Shown here one piece after another: positions 53,968-62,414 of a stretch of 64,000 nucleotides of DNA (position 1 is its first letter; the number at the start of each line of letters is the position of its first letter). The position numbers and the translations under genes were made by a program. The notes beneath the pieces are model-generated. The model saw only the letters and a list, made by a program, of their open reading frames with translations. It did no database searches and was not told the DNA's origin. Source of the stretch: JAXMAR01 sp046350295 (GTDB lineage: Bacteria > Planctomycetota > Planctomycetia > Gemmatales > Gemmataceae); NCBI GenBank assembly GCA_046350295.1, contig JAXMAR010000012.1:62001-126000 (forward strand), written 5' to 3'.

Positions 53968-55047
53968 ATGGACCTCCTCGGCCAGAACATCGCCGTGCTC
54001 GACACGCCGCAACTGCTTCTCGATCTTGACATCATCGACGCCAACCTCGACCGCCTCCTTGCCGCCTGCCGCGAGCGCGGCGTCGACCTGCGCGTCCACT
54101 TCAAGTCGCTCAAGTGCGGCGGCCTGGCGCAATATCTCAAGGGCCGGGGGGCGCCGCGCTTCCTCTGCGCCAAGCTCAACGAAGCCGAAGTGCTGGCCGA
54201 AGCCGGCATCGACGACATCCTCATCGCCAACCAGGTCGTGGGGCCGGTGAAGATCCAGCGCCTGGCCGCCCTCGCTCGCCGCGTGCCCCTGCGCGTTTGC
54301 GTCGACGACGCCGACAACGTGGCGCAGCTATCCCGCGCCATGCGGGAAGCGAAGACGACGCTCGGCGTCCTCGTTGAGGTCGACATCGGCATGGCCCGCT
54401 GCGGCGTCCTGCCCGGTCAGCCAGCGCTCGACCTGGCCCGCGTCATCGCCCGCTCCCCAGGGCTCCGTTTCGACGGCCTACAAGGGTACGACGGCCACTT
54501 GCAACTGCTGCCCGACCCGGTCGAGAAGAAAGCCAAGGCGCTCGAAGGACTGGAGCAGCTCGTCGGCACACGGCGCCTGATCGAGCGCAGCGGGCTTTCC
54601 GTCGGCGTCGTCACCGGCGCCGGTACCGGCACCTGGGAATTCGCCGCCGGCTACCCGGGTGTCACCGAGATCCAGCCGGGCTCCTTCATCCTGATGGATT
54701 GCGCCTACCACGAAGTGCGCCCCGAGTTCGGCTGTGCCCTGACGATCCTCGCGACGGTGTTGAGCCGGCGCGACCGCTGGTACGTCCTCGACGCCGGTAG
54801 CAAGGCGATTTCCAAGGACTTCGGCACGCCCGTCGTCAAGGACCACCCCGGCGAGAAGGCGCTGCGCCTGTCGGAGGAGCACACGAAGGTGGAAGCCGAC
54901 ACCGCGAGCATCAAGGTCGGCGACCGCCGCGAGGTCATCCCCGCTCACTGCTGCGCCACGATGAACCTGCACCGCGCCTGCCTCGGCGTCCGCAAGGGCA
55001 AGGTCGCGGCTGTCTGGCCCATCGAGGCGAGCGGTCGGTACTGGTAA
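53968..55047 (+). CDS. DSD1-family PLP enzyme (D-threonine aldolase or D-serine dehydratase type), 359 aa
   Basis: An alanine-racemase-like barrel with the PLP lysine in LRVHFKSLKCGGLAQY (about residue 47), IANQVVGPVKIQRLAALA, GVLVEVDIGMARCGV, LQGYDGHLQLLPD, GAGTGTWEFAAGYPGVTEIQ and the PGSFILMDCAYHEVRPEFG segment. The C-terminal metal motif HCCATMNLH (about 325-335) marks the D-threonine aldolase/DSD1 group, which needs a divalent cation. It cleaves or dehydrates a D-beta-hydroxy amino acid. An aldolase and a KDG kinase follow, which suggests use of hydroxy-amino or sugar acids. AGGACGGG precedes the ATG. Confidence 0.88.
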   Translation: MDLLGQNIAVLDTPQLLLDLDIIDANLDRLLAACRERGVDLRVHFKSLKCGGLAQYLKGRGAPRFLCAKLNEAEVLAEAGIDDILIANQVVGPVKIQRLAALARRVPLRVCVDDADNVAQLSRAMREAKTTLGVLVEVDIGMARCGVLPGQPALDLARVIARSPGLRFDGLQGYDGHLQLLPDPVEKKAKALEGLEQLVGTRRLIERSGLSVGVVTGAGTGTWEFAAGYPGVTEIQPGSFILMDCAYHEVRPEFGCALTILATVLSRRDRWYVLDAGSKAISKDFGTPVVKDHPGEKALRLSEEHTKVEADTASIKVGDRREVIPAHCCATMNLHRACLGVRKGKVAAVWPIEASGRYW

Positions 55048-55104
55048 CGCTCGCATTTGTTTCAGAGCCCGGCTCCTTCAGGCGATACCGTCAATAACGC
55101 AACC

Positions 55105-55752
55105 ATGAGCAAAGAAGCACACCTGCGCCACGTTCTCGATGCCGGCATCGTCGCGGTCGTCCGCTCGCCGGATAGCCAGCAGCTGGTCGAGGTCGTCCGC
55201 GCCCTGGCCGATGGCGGCGTCACGGTCGCCGAGATCACGATGACCGTTCCGAACGCGCTCGACGTCCTGCGTCAGGTGCGACAGGCGCTGGGAGACCGCG
55301 TCCTCCTCGGGGCCGGCACCGTCCTGGACACGGAGACCGCCCGCGCCGTCCTCCTCGCCGGCGCCGAGTTCATTGTGGCGCCGACGGTGAACCTCGACGT
55401 CATCCGCCTCTGCCAGCGCTACGACAAGCTCGTCATGCCGGGGGCTTTCACGCCGACGGAGATCCTTGCCGCCTGGGAAGCGGGAGCGGACATCGTCAAG
55501 GTCTTCCCCGCCGAGATCGTCGGGCCCGCCTTCTTCAAGGCGATGCGCGGCCCGTTGCCCCAGGTCCGCCTGATGCCGACCGGCGGCGTCGACCTCACCA
55601 CGGCGTCGCAGTTCCTCGGCGCGGGCGCCTGTTGCCTCGGCATCGGCAGCCAGCTCGTCGAGCCGGCCGCCGTCGCCAAGAAAAACTTCGATCGCATCCG
55701 CGACCTCGCCCGCCAGTACGTCGCCATCGTCAAGCAGGCGCGCGGCGCGTAG
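55105..55752 (+). CDS. eda: KDPG/4-hydroxy-2-oxoglutarate aldolase, 215 aa
   Basis: A class I aldolase of the Entner-Doudoroff pathway that cleaves 2-keto-3-deoxy-6-phosphogluconate to pyruvate and glyceraldehyde 3-phosphate. Motifs: AGIVAVVRSPDSQQL, VTVAEITMTVPNAL (catalytic Glu), VLLGAGTVLDTETA, FIVAPTVNLDV, VMPGAFTPTEIL, the Schiff-base lysine in DIVKVFPAEIVG (about residue 131) and RLMPTGGVDLTT. ATG 55105 is the canonical start; 55057 would add unrelated residues. The kdgK gene follows, completing the pathway segment. Confidence 0.92.
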   Translation: MSKEAHLRHVLDAGIVAVVRSPDSQQLVEVVRALADGGVTVAEITMTVPNALDVLRQVRQALGDRVLLGAGTVLDTETARAVLLAGAEFIVAPTVNLDVIRLCQRYDKLVMPGAFTPTEILAAWEAGADIVKVFPAEIVGPAFFKAMRGPLPQVRLMPTGGVDLTTASQFLGAGACCLGIGSQLVEPAAVAKKNFDRIRDLARQYVAIVKQARGA

Positions 55753-55866
55753 GCCCCGCGAGCCGAGCGGGGCGTAGTCAGACTCCGCGAGCCGAGCGGG
55801 GCCGGACGTTGCAGTGACGGGTCCGCGAGTGTTCACGCCAGGTCCGGCTCGGCTCGCCGGACCTAC
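55753..55866. repeat. repeat block of GC-rich palindromes before the KDG kinase
   Basis: Two CCGCGAGCCGAGCGGGG-type units (55753-55773 and 55783-55806), followed by GGTCCGGCTCGGCTCGCCGG (55841-55866, ending ACCTAC). The last unit is identical to the one at 26228. All three share a GCTCGGCTCGC core in one or the other orientation. Confidence 0.7.
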
Positions 55867-55881
55867 CAGGGAAAACCAAGA

Positions 55882-56868
55882 ATGCCCTTCGACGTCGTCA
55901 CCTTCGGCGAAGCGATGATTCGCCTCAGCCCGCCCAACTTCCGCCGCCTCGAGCAGGCGACCAGCCTCGACCTCATGGTCGGGGGCGCCGAGCTGAACAC
56001 CGCCGTCGGCCTTGCCCGCTTGGGCCGCAAGAGCGCCTGGGTCTCGCGCCTGACCAACAATCCCCTCGGCCGGCTCATCGCCAACCGGGCGCGCGAGGCC
56101 GGGGTGAGCAGCGAGCACGTCCTGTGGACGGAGGAGGACCGCGTCGGCGTCTACTTCCTGGAGTTCGGGGCCGCCCCGCGCGCCAGCAGCGTGCTCTACG
56201 ACCGCAAGAACGCCGCCATCGCCGGCGTCAAGCCAGGCATGATTGACTGGAAGAAGGTCTTCGAGGGGACCAAGTGGTTCCACGTCACCGGCATCACCCC
56301 CGCCCTGAGCGCGAGCGCCGCCGAAACCACCCGCGAGGCCCTCGCCGCCGCCCGCGCCGCCGGCGCGAAGACGAGCATCGACCTCAACTATCGGGCCAAG
56401 CTCTGGACTCCTGCCGAAGCCGGCAAGTGGATGAAGCCTTTCATGGCCCAGACCGACGTCCTGATCACGACCGAGGAGGACGTTGAGAAGGTCTTCGGCA
56501 TCACCGGCAAGAACTACGAGGAGATCGCGGCGAAGACGGCCGGCGAATTCAAGCTGTCGATGGTCGCGATCACGCTACGCGAGAACCCGCTCGTCTGGAA
56601 GAACGCCTGGACCGCCATCCTGTTCCATCAGGGGAAGACGCTTCGCACGCATACGTATGAAGTGGAGATCGTCGACCGCCTCGGCGCCGGCGACTCCTTC
56701 GCCGCCGGCCTGATCCACGGTCTTCTCGACGGCGACGCCCAGAAAGCCCTCGACTATGGCGTCGCCGCCAGCGCCATCAAACACTCGATCCCCGGCGACT
56801 TCAACTGGATCACCCGCGGCGAGGTCGAGACGCTACTAAAGGGGGGCGGTCTAAGAATTAGCCGCTGA
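55882..56868 (+). CDS. kdgK: PfkB-family 2-keto-3-deoxygluconate kinase, 328 aa
   Basis: Phosphorylates KDG with ATP to give KDPG for the preceding aldolase. PfkB hallmarks are FGEAMIRLSPPNF, VGGAELNTAVGLARLG (glycine-rich substrate site), the sugar-side VYFLEFGAAPRASSVLYDR and TSIDLNYRAKLW. The ATP-site motif DRLGAGDSFAAGLIHGL (catalytic Asp about residue 270) is complete. AGGGAAAACCAAGA precedes the ATG. Assignment to KDG rather than fructose follows the aldolase neighbour and the family pattern of RxxSPP at the N-terminus. Confidence 0.9.
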   Translation: MPFDVVTFGEAMIRLSPPNFRRLEQATSLDLMVGGAELNTAVGLARLGRKSAWVSRLTNNPLGRLIANRAREAGVSSEHVLWTEEDRVGVYFLEFGAAPRASSVLYDRKNAAIAGVKPGMIDWKKVFEGTKWFHVTGITPALSASAAETTREALAAARAAGAKTSIDLNYRAKLWTPAEAGKWMKPFMAQTDVLITTEEDVEKVFGITGKNYEEIAAKTAGEFKLSMVAITLRENPLVWKNAWTAILFHQGKTLRTHTYEVEIVDRLGAGDSFAAGLIHGLLDGDAQKALDYGVAASAIKHSIPGDFNWITRGEVETLLKGGGLRISR

Positions 56869-56953
56869 CCGTAGGGCGCCTGAACGCACCGTTCTCGGGC
56901 GCTGTCGGCGCCTTTCACGCACCCTACCGCCCTCAAGGCCCCAAGGCATACCG

Positions 56954-57613
56954 ATGCGTCCGTTATCGCGCGAACAAATCCGCCGCCTGGACCGTGACGC
57001 TGTCGAGCGTTTCGGCATTCCGTCCCTCGTCCTCATGGAGAACGCCGGGCGCGGCGCCGCCGATACGCTCGTCTCCCTCGGCATTCGCGGCCCCGTCCTC
57101 ATCTGCTGCGGCAAGGGCAACAACGGCGGCGACGGCCTCGTCTTGGCCCGCCACCTCGCGCTGCGCGGCTTCCCCTTCGACGTCCAGCTTTTCGCTGATG
57201 CGAAGCAGTTCAGCCCCGACGCCGCCGCGCAATGGCGGATCGTTGAGTGTCTCGATCTACCGCGTCGCGTCTGGGACCTGGATCGCCTCGACGCCGCCGA
57301 GCTGCGCCTGCAGCTGGCCCGCGGAGAATGGCTCGTCGACGCCCTCTACGGCACCGGCCTGCAGGGCGCCGTCCGTCCCCCGCTCGACCAGGTCATCAGC
57401 GCCATGAACGCCGCCCCCGGCCAGGTCGTGGCCCTCGATATTCCCTCCGGCCTCGACGCCGACACCGGCGAACCGCTCGGTGCGACGATCCGCGCCCGGC
57501 ACACGGTCACGTTCGCCACGCCCAAGCTCGGCTTCGATAACCCCGCCGCCCGCGCCTACACGGGGAAGGTTCACGTGGCGGACATCGGCTTTCCCTTTCT
57601 GGGGCGATCATGA
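56954..57613 (+). CDS. nnrE: NAD(P)H-hydrate epimerase (YjeF N-terminal domain), 219 aa
   Basis: Interconverts the R and S forms of hydrated NAD(P)H so that the dehydratase can repair them. The family opening LSREQIRRLDRDAVERFGIP, SLVLMENAGRGAADTL, the phosphate-binding GPVLICCGKGNNGGDGLVLA, ALYGTGLQGAVRPPLDQVI, VALDIPSGLDADTG and FATPKLGF are all present. There is no C-terminal ADP-dependent dehydratase domain, so NnrD must be elsewhere. The start of the next gene overlaps its stop. Confidence 0.9.
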   Translation: MRPLSREQIRRLDRDAVERFGIPSLVLMENAGRGAADTLVSLGIRGPVLICCGKGNNGGDGLVLARHLALRGFPFDVQLFADAKQFSPDAAAQWRIVECLDLPRRVWDLDRLDAAELRLQLARGEWLVDALYGTGLQGAVRPPLDQVISAMNAAPGQVVALDIPSGLDADTGEPLGATIRARHTVTFATPKLGFDNPAARAYTGKVHVADIGFPFLGRS

Positions 57614-58077
57614 TCCGCGCCACCACTCCAGCAGACACGAACGCGCTCGTCTCTTTGACCGAGGCGACCGGCATGTTCAAGCCGATCGAGATCCAGGCGC
57701 TGCGCGAAGTGCTCGATGACTACTTCGGCGGCAATCGCGAGCAGGGACACGTCTGTGTCAGCGCCGAGGAAAACGGAGAACTGACCGGCTTCGCCTATTA
57801 CGCCCCGGCCGCCATGAGCGACGGCGCCTGGCACCTCTGGTGGATAGCGGTGCGGCGAGATACGCAAGGACGCGGTACCGGCCGCCGCCTGTTGGACCAT
57901 CTGGAGACCGACATCCGAACTCGCAAGGGCCGCGTCCTCTTCGTCGAAACCGGCTCCGCGCCTCATTACGAGCTGACGCGCCGCTTTTATCTCAAGAACG
58001 ACTACGAGCAGCACGCGCTGCTGAAAGACTTCTACGCCGTTGGCGACAGCATGGTGGTTTTTCGCAAGGAAATGTGA
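57610..58077 (+). CDS. GNAT-family acetyltransferase, 155 aa
   Basis: A single GNAT domain. Its IRATTPADTNALVSLTEATG start, the WHLWWIAVRRDTQGRGTGRR acetyl-CoA loop with QGRGTG, and FVETGSAPHYELTRRFYLKN are typical. ATG 57610 overlaps the stop codon of nnrE by four bases, so both are probably coupled. It would modify an amine or an N-terminus; substrate is unknown. A kinase gene on the minus strand meets it tail to tail. Confidence 0.85.
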   Translation: MIRATTPADTNALVSLTEATGMFKPIEIQALREVLDDYFGGNREQGHVCVSAEENGELTGFAYYAPAAMSDGAWHLWWIAVRRDTQGRGTGRRLLDHLETDIRTRKGRVLFVETGSAPHYELTRRFYLKNDYEQHALLKDFYAVGDSMVVFRKEM

Positions 58078-58089
58078 TGGTGAGCGCGA

Positions 58090-58935
58090 TCACGCCGCCC
58101 GACGGCCCAGCGCCTTGATCTCCAGCTCCACCAGGTCATGCACCAGGCCCAGCGCGTGCGGCCTCTCCTGCGGCTCCGCGGCGAGCAGACTGTCGACCAG
58201 CTCGGGCAGGCCGGCCGGCGGGTTCGCCATGTGATCGCAGAGGTCGAACGGAACATCGGCTTGGCGGCGCCGGAGCGTCTCGCGCTCCGAGCCGGGCGGA
58301 TAGGGCAACACGCCGGTCAGCATCTCGAACAACGTCACCCCGAGGCTGAAGATATCGCTGCGTGGGTCGTCTTTCGGCTCGGAACCGCATAACTCCGGCG
58401 CCAGGTAGTTCGCCGTCCCAAGGATGTAGCCGTCCTCGCGCAGCCGCGCGTTTTCGCCGGGACGGTGAGCGAAGCCCAGGTCGAGCAAGACCGCGCGGCA
58501 GGGTTCAATGAGCCGGATGTTGTCCGGCTTGACGTCGCCATGGATGAAGCCCTTGCGATGCAGGGCGGCCAGGGCGTCGGCGATCTGCCGCACGATGCAC
58601 AAGCTGGGCGTGGCGCCGATCCGGTAGTCGCGCCGCAGACGGCGGCGCAGCGATTCCCCCGCCAGCATCTCCAGGACCAGGTAGTAAGGCGGCCTGGTGA
58701 CGTGCGCGTCGCGCAGCGCCACCAGATTGGCATGACGCACCGCGAGCGACGCCCGCGCCTCGCGCTGCAAGAGCTTGATCGCCACCGGCTCCTCGGTCCA
58801 GTCGGGCCGCAACAGCTTGATGGCGCACGGCGCGTCCGTCTCCAGGTTGCGTGCGGCGTAAACGGAAGTGAGCGTCCCGCCCCCCAGGCAGGCGTGCAGC
58901 TCGTAGCCGGGGATCTTGGGCGTTGGCGGCGGCAT
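58090..58935 (-). CDS. serine/threonine protein kinase (soluble), 281 aa
   Basis: A compact Hanks-type kinase. Glycine loop CLGGGTLTSVYAARN, catalytic lysine in PCAIKLLRPD (residue 40), hinge LVLEMLAGESLRRRL and catalytic loop KGFIHGDVKPDNIRLI (Asp about 134). The metal motif is DLG instead of DFG, common in bacterial kinases, followed by GTANYLAPELCG and DIFSLGVTLFEMLTG. No membrane segment or sensor. It lies 13 bases after an FHA-domain gene on the same strand, so the two probably form a phospho-signalling pair. ATG 58935 follows a GAGGAG site. Confidence 0.92.
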   Translation of the reverse strand: MPPPTPKIPGYELHACLGGGTLTSVYAARNLETDAPCAIKLLRPDWTEEPVAIKLLQREARASLAVRHANLVALRDAHVTRPPYYLVLEMLAGESLRRRLRRDYRIGATPSLCIVRQIADALAALHRKGFIHGDVKPDNIRLIEPCRAVLLDLGFAHRPGENARLREDGYILGTANYLAPELCGSEPKDDPRSDIFSLGVTLFEMLTGVLPYPPGSERETLRRRQADVPFDLCDHMANPPAGLPELVDSLLAAEPQERPHALGLVHDLVELEIKALGRRAA

Positions 58936-58948
58936 GGCGCCGTTCTCC

Positions 58949-59254
58949 TCAGGAGGCCTTGGGCAGCGCGTCGGCGATGCTCTTGAGCACCCCGGCCTCG
59001 GGGCCGTGCTCGTCCGCCGGCGCATAGCAGACCCGAAAGACAAAGTCGCCCAGACGCAGGAGGTCGCCGTTGTACAGCGCGGCCTCCACGACCTTTTCTT
59101 CGTTGACGTAGACGCCGTTGAGGCTTTGCAGGTCCTGGACGCGCCAGAAGCCCTCGCCGTAATAGAGGCGGCAATGGCGCCGGCTTATCTCCGGCGAAGG
59201 CAGACGCAGATCGGCGTCGACATGACGGCCGACCACCGCTTCGCGCTTTTGCAA
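58949..59254 (-). CDS. FHA-domain protein, probably truncated by a frameshift, 101 aa as written
   Basis: The FHA core is clear: REAVVGRHVDADLRLPSPEI, then SRRHCRLYYGEGFWRVQDLQ, SLNGVYVNEEKVV and LLRLGDFVFRVCY. These hold the phosphothreonine-binding Arg, Ser and Asn pattern. No good start precedes it; a TTG at 59254 is used here. Just upstream the sequence would read HLRLTMRSGPSLELQK if one extra C near 59276 were removed, which is the normal FHA first strand. Thus the true gene probably starts further upstream and carries a single-base insertion. It overlaps no other gene and is followed by the kinase. Confidence 0.7.
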   Translation of the reverse strand: MQKREAVVGRHVDADLRLPSPEISRRHCRLYYGEGFWRVQDLQSLNGVYVNEEKVVEAALYNGDLLRLGDFVFRVCYAPADEHGPEAGVLKSIADALPKAS

Positions 59255-59284
59255 TTCGAGGGACGGACCGGCTGCGCATCGTCA

Positions 59285-59641
59285 GACGCAGATGGGCGGC
59301 GGCGGGGAGCGCGCCGATGCGGTCCCTGAAACGGCCGGCCCCCGTCGAGTGTTTCGCGCATGTCCAGGCTTTTGTCGCTGCCGCGCGGCCGTATGCCGCG
59401 CCCCACCCCCCAACGGAGCGGCGCGGTGATAACAGAAGGGCGCCCGCATGAAAAGAGGAATCCGGTAAGCGCGGCATTACAGAGAAATGGCTCGGACCTA
59501 TTCCTTCGCGCGCCACACACGCCGGCCCAGGGCGTCGAACGGGCGAGGCAGGCAAGATGGGCGAGCCGCCGGACCCGCAAGGTCCGCCGCGTTTGCGGGA
59601 CCGTTTAAAGCGGAACGATCGTCACAGTCGATAAGGAAGGC
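59285..59641. other. intergenic region between FHA and flagellar genes
   Basis: This divergent gap must contain the promoters of the minus-strand FHA/kinase pair and of the flagellar operon. It may also hold the broken 5' end of the FHA gene (to about 59350). I see no convincing sigma-28 or sigma-54 consensus and no palindrome. Confidence 0.35.
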
Positions 59642-59998
59642 ATGATTAGCGGCGATGGCCAGATTGCGCTGTTGACGCGCGTTCTCGACGTGGCGACGCT
59701 CCGGCATCGCGTCATCGCCGAGAACGTTGCCAACGTGAACACTCCCGGATACCAGCGGCAGGCCGTCGCCTTTTCCGACGCCTTCGCCCGCGCCCTCTCC
59801 GAGGGAAAATGGGACGCCGCTCTCCAGGCGCCCGCTCGCGTCGTCGCCGGCGCGGGGGACCCACGCGCCGATGGAAACAACGTCGACATGGACGTGGAAA
59901 TGGGAGAGCTCCAGCAAAACTCGATGCTGTTCCAGGTCTACGCCCAGATCCTGGCCTTGCGGATCGCCCAGATGCGCAGCGCCATCAGCGGGCATTAG
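59642..59998 (+). CDS. flgB: flagellar basal-body rod protein FlgB, 118 aa
   Basis: Proximal rod subunit of the flagellum. The conserved flagellar rod motif is present at AENVANVNTPGYQRQAVAF. The C-terminal half carries the NNVDMDVEMGELQQNSMLFQ motif and AQILALRIAQMRSAI. Length is at the short end of the family (about 120-135 aa). ATG 59642 lies seven bases after AAGGAAGG. First gene of a basal-body operon in the canonical order flgB, flgC, fliE, fliF, fliG, fliH. Confidence 0.93.
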   Translation: MISGDGQIALLTRVLDVATLRHRVIAENVANVNTPGYQRQAVAFSDAFARALSEGKWDAALQAPARVVAGAGDPRADGNNVDMDVEMGELQQNSMLFQVYAQILALRIAQMRSAISGH

Positions 59999-60021
59999 CA
60001 AACGAGAGGAAGGTCGCCGCC

Positions 60022-60456
60022 ATGGGCCTCGATCGCATCTTCGGCGTCACGAACATCTGCTCTTCCGGTCTTTCCGCCGAGCGGGCCCGGATGGAGGTGG
60101 TGGCCCAGAACATCGCCAACGCGCACACGACGCGCACCCCGCAAGGGGGCCCGTATCGCCGCCAGCAGATCGTCTTCTCCGCCCTCCTCGAACAGCAGCG
60201 CGGCCGCGGCCGGACGCCTGCCATGGGGGGCGTGCAAGTGGTCAACGTCATCGACGACCCCTCGGAGCTGCCGCGCATCCATCAACCGGGCCATCCCGAC
60301 GCGGATGCGGATGGCTTCGTCACCATGCCCAACGTCCAGATTCCCATGGAAATGGTGGACCTCATGACCGCCAACCGCGCCTACGAAGCGAACTTGAAGG
60401 TGCTGCAAGCGTTCAAGCAGCAAGCCGAGCAGACCCTGTCGATCCTGCGCGGCTAA
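60022..60456 (+). CDS. flgC: flagellar basal-body rod protein FlgC, 144 aa
   Basis: Rod subunit next to FlgB. Opens FGVTNICSSGLSAERARMEV, with the flagellar N-terminal motif VVAQNIANAHTTRTPQGGPY. It ends in the C-terminal NVQIPMEMVDLMTANRAYEA and VLQAFKQQAEQTLSILRG, the shared axial-protein motif. Start 60022 follows GAGGAAGG; the upstream ATG in this frame lies inside flgB. Only 23 bases separate it from flgB. Confidence 0.93.
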   Translation: MGLDRIFGVTNICSSGLSAERARMEVVAQNIANAHTTRTPQGGPYRRQQIVFSALLEQQRGRGRTPAMGGVQVVNVIDDPSELPRIHQPGHPDADADGFVTMPNVQIPMEMVDLMTANRAYEANLKVLQAFKQQAEQTLSILRG

Positions 60457-60500
60457 GCTTGGCAACGAAACGGGACCTCCCGCCGTAAGGGACTCCTAAC

Positions 60501-60800
60501 GTGGACATTCGCGGTATCGCCAACGGCCTGCCCCTGCCCGCTACGCCCGCTTCGACGGCGCCCGGCGCCGAGACGAGCGGCCAGGGCTTCACCCGCGTCA
60601 TGGATCGGCTGCTCGACGCCGTCGCCCGGCCGCAACACGACGCCGACCAGTCCGTGCTCGACCTGACGTTGGGCCGGACCGATCAGATGCACCAGGTACT
60701 GTTGAACGTCGCCCGCGCCGATTTGACGTTTCGTCTCATGCTCGAAGTTCGCAACCGCTTGACCGAGGCCTGGCAGGAAATCCAGCGCATGCAGATTTGA
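60501..60800 (+). CDS. fliE: flagellar hook-basal body protein FliE, 99 aa
   Basis: Connects the MS ring to the rod. Diagnostic C-terminal part: VLDLTLGRTDQMHQVLLNVA, DLTFRLMLEVRNRLTEAW and EIQRMQI. The N-terminal half is Pro/Ala rich and variable, as in the family. Start is GTG 60501. Length is normal. Confidence 0.92.
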   Translation: MDIRGIANGLPLPATPASTAPGAETSGQGFTRVMDRLLDAVARPQHDADQSVLDLTLGRTDQMHQVLLNVARADLTFRLMLEVRNRLTEAWQEIQRMQI

Positions 60801-60881
60801 TCGAAGCTTTTTCAGCCACGCCCTCTGGCCCTACATAGGCCGGTAGCTGGTCGGTAATAACGGATCTGGTAGCCCAAAGCC

Positions 60882-62411
60882 ATGAATTACTTCAGCCAGT
60901 TAACGCAGCAGCTGCGCCAGGTCTGGCAAGGGATGAGCCCGGGCCGGCGCATCGCCATGGTCCTGATCCTGATCATCGGCGTCGCCACCGTCCTGGGCAT
61001 CGGCTACTGGGCGTCGCAGCCCGATTACCGCGTCGCCTTTTCCGGCTTGGCCGCGGAGGACGCCTCCGCCATCACCAACAAGCTGCAGGCGAGCAGCGTG
61101 CCCTACAAGCTCGACGCCGGCGGCACGTCGATCCTTGTCCCCGCCGACAAGCTCCAGCAGGTGAAGATCGAGCTGGCCGCGGATGGCCTGCCTTCCAAGG
61201 GGGGCGCGGGCTTCGAGATGTTCGACAAGTCCTCCTTCGGCATGACACCGTTCGCGCAGCAGGTGAACTACCTGCGGGCGCTTCAGGCCGAGCTAGCGCG
61301 CACCATCATGCAGATCGATCCCATCGTCTATGCCCGCGTCCACATCGTCCGCCCCGACCCGACGCCCTTCTTGCGCGAAAAGAAACCGACGACCGTCAGC
61401 GTCATGGTCCGGCTCAAGCCGGGGGCGACGCTGAGCCGCAACGCCGCCGCCAGCGTCGTGGCGCTGGTGTCGCGCAGCGTCGAAGGGTTGGGGCGGGAGA
61501 ACGTGACCATCGTCGACACCCACGGCCGGCTTCTCTCCGAAGACATCAATCCCGAGACGGGCATGATCGGCTCGCACCTGGAATACCGCCGGGAGCTGGA
61601 GAGCTATCTCTCGTCGCGGGCCGAGCAGATGCTGGCCCAGGTGGTCGGGCCGGGCCGGGCGCTCGTGCGTGTCACCGCCGACCTGAATTTCCAGAAGCAC
61701 AAGGAAAAGAAGGAGACGTACAGCCCCGAAGGCAAGGTAGCGTCCAAGGAGATGATCACGAGTTCGAAGACCGCCGGCGCGGCGCCCAAGGGGGGAGCGC
61801 CGGGAACGGCGAGCAACACGGGGAAGGGGGGCTCCGGGCCCGGCGGCGGCGGCACGACCGCCGAGGAGACCGTCCAGACGGACTACGTCATCTCGAAAAT
61901 CACGCAGGAAACGGAGGAAAAGTTCGGCGGCATCGACCGGCTCACCATCGCCGCCCTCGTCGACCTCTCTCCCTCCGACAAGGACGCCAAGGACGCGGCG
62001 CCGAGCCTCAAGCTGGCCGACGCCGAGGAGATCATCAAGCAGGCGGTCGGCTACAAGACGGGGCGGGACGAGATCAAGGTCACCGGCGCCCAGCTCAAAG
62101 TTCCCGAGGAGCCGGCGAACGCCGACGAGCATCTGGAGAGCGTGCAGCAGTGGCAGAACATCCTGAACCTGGTGCGTTACGCCTCGCTCGGCCTGGCCGC
62201 GCTGGCGGCGCTGGGCATCGGCTGGATGGTACTGCGACGCGGCAAGCCGACTTCTCCCGAGCCGGCGCAGAACGCGCCGGGCAAGGCGGCGGAGAGGGAC
62301 CCGCTGGTCGAAAGCCTGTCGAGCGCCGCCGAACAAAACCCGGAGGCGCTGGTGCGCGTCCTGGAGGCATGGCTGGAGAAATCAGAACAGCCGCGGCGCA
62401 TGGCCGCGTGA
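60882..62411 (+). CDS. fliF: flagellar MS-ring protein FliF, 509 aa
   Basis: MS-ring subunit of the flagellar basal body. N-terminal membrane segment RIAMVLILIIGVATVLGIGY, then the ring-building motifs YRVAFSGLAAEDASAITNKL, VPADKLQQVKIELAADGLPS, GFEMFDKSSFGMTPFAQQVN and IDPIVYARVHIVRPDPTPF. SVMVRLKPGATLSRNAAASV and IVDTHGRLLS follow. Then a Gly-rich loop, TDYVISKITQETEEKFG, a second membrane segment (LVRYASLGLAALAALGIGWM) and the C-terminal FliG-binding tail, ending AWLEKSEQPRRMAA. Family length is about 500-560. Confidence 0.95.
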   Translation: MNYFSQLTQQLRQVWQGMSPGRRIAMVLILIIGVATVLGIGYWASQPDYRVAFSGLAAEDASAITNKLQASSVPYKLDAGGTSILVPADKLQQVKIELAADGLPSKGGAGFEMFDKSSFGMTPFAQQVNYLRALQAELARTIMQIDPIVYARVHIVRPDPTPFLREKKPTTVSVMVRLKPGATLSRNAAASVVALVSRSVEGLGRENVTIVDTHGRLLSEDINPETGMIGSHLEYRRELESYLSSRAEQMLAQVVGPGRALVRVTADLNFQKHKEKKETYSPEGKVASKEMITSSKTAGAAPKGGAPGTASNTGKGGSGPGGGGTTAEETVQTDYVISKITQETEEKFGGIDRLTIAALVDLSPSDKDAKDAAPSLKLADAEEIIKQAVGYKTGRDEIKVTGAQLKVPEEPANADEHLESVQQWQNILNLVRYASLGLAALAALGIGWMVLRRGKPTSPEPAQNAPGKAAERDPLVESLSSAAEQNPEALVRVLEAWLEKSEQPRRMAA

Positions 62412-62414
62412 TAT

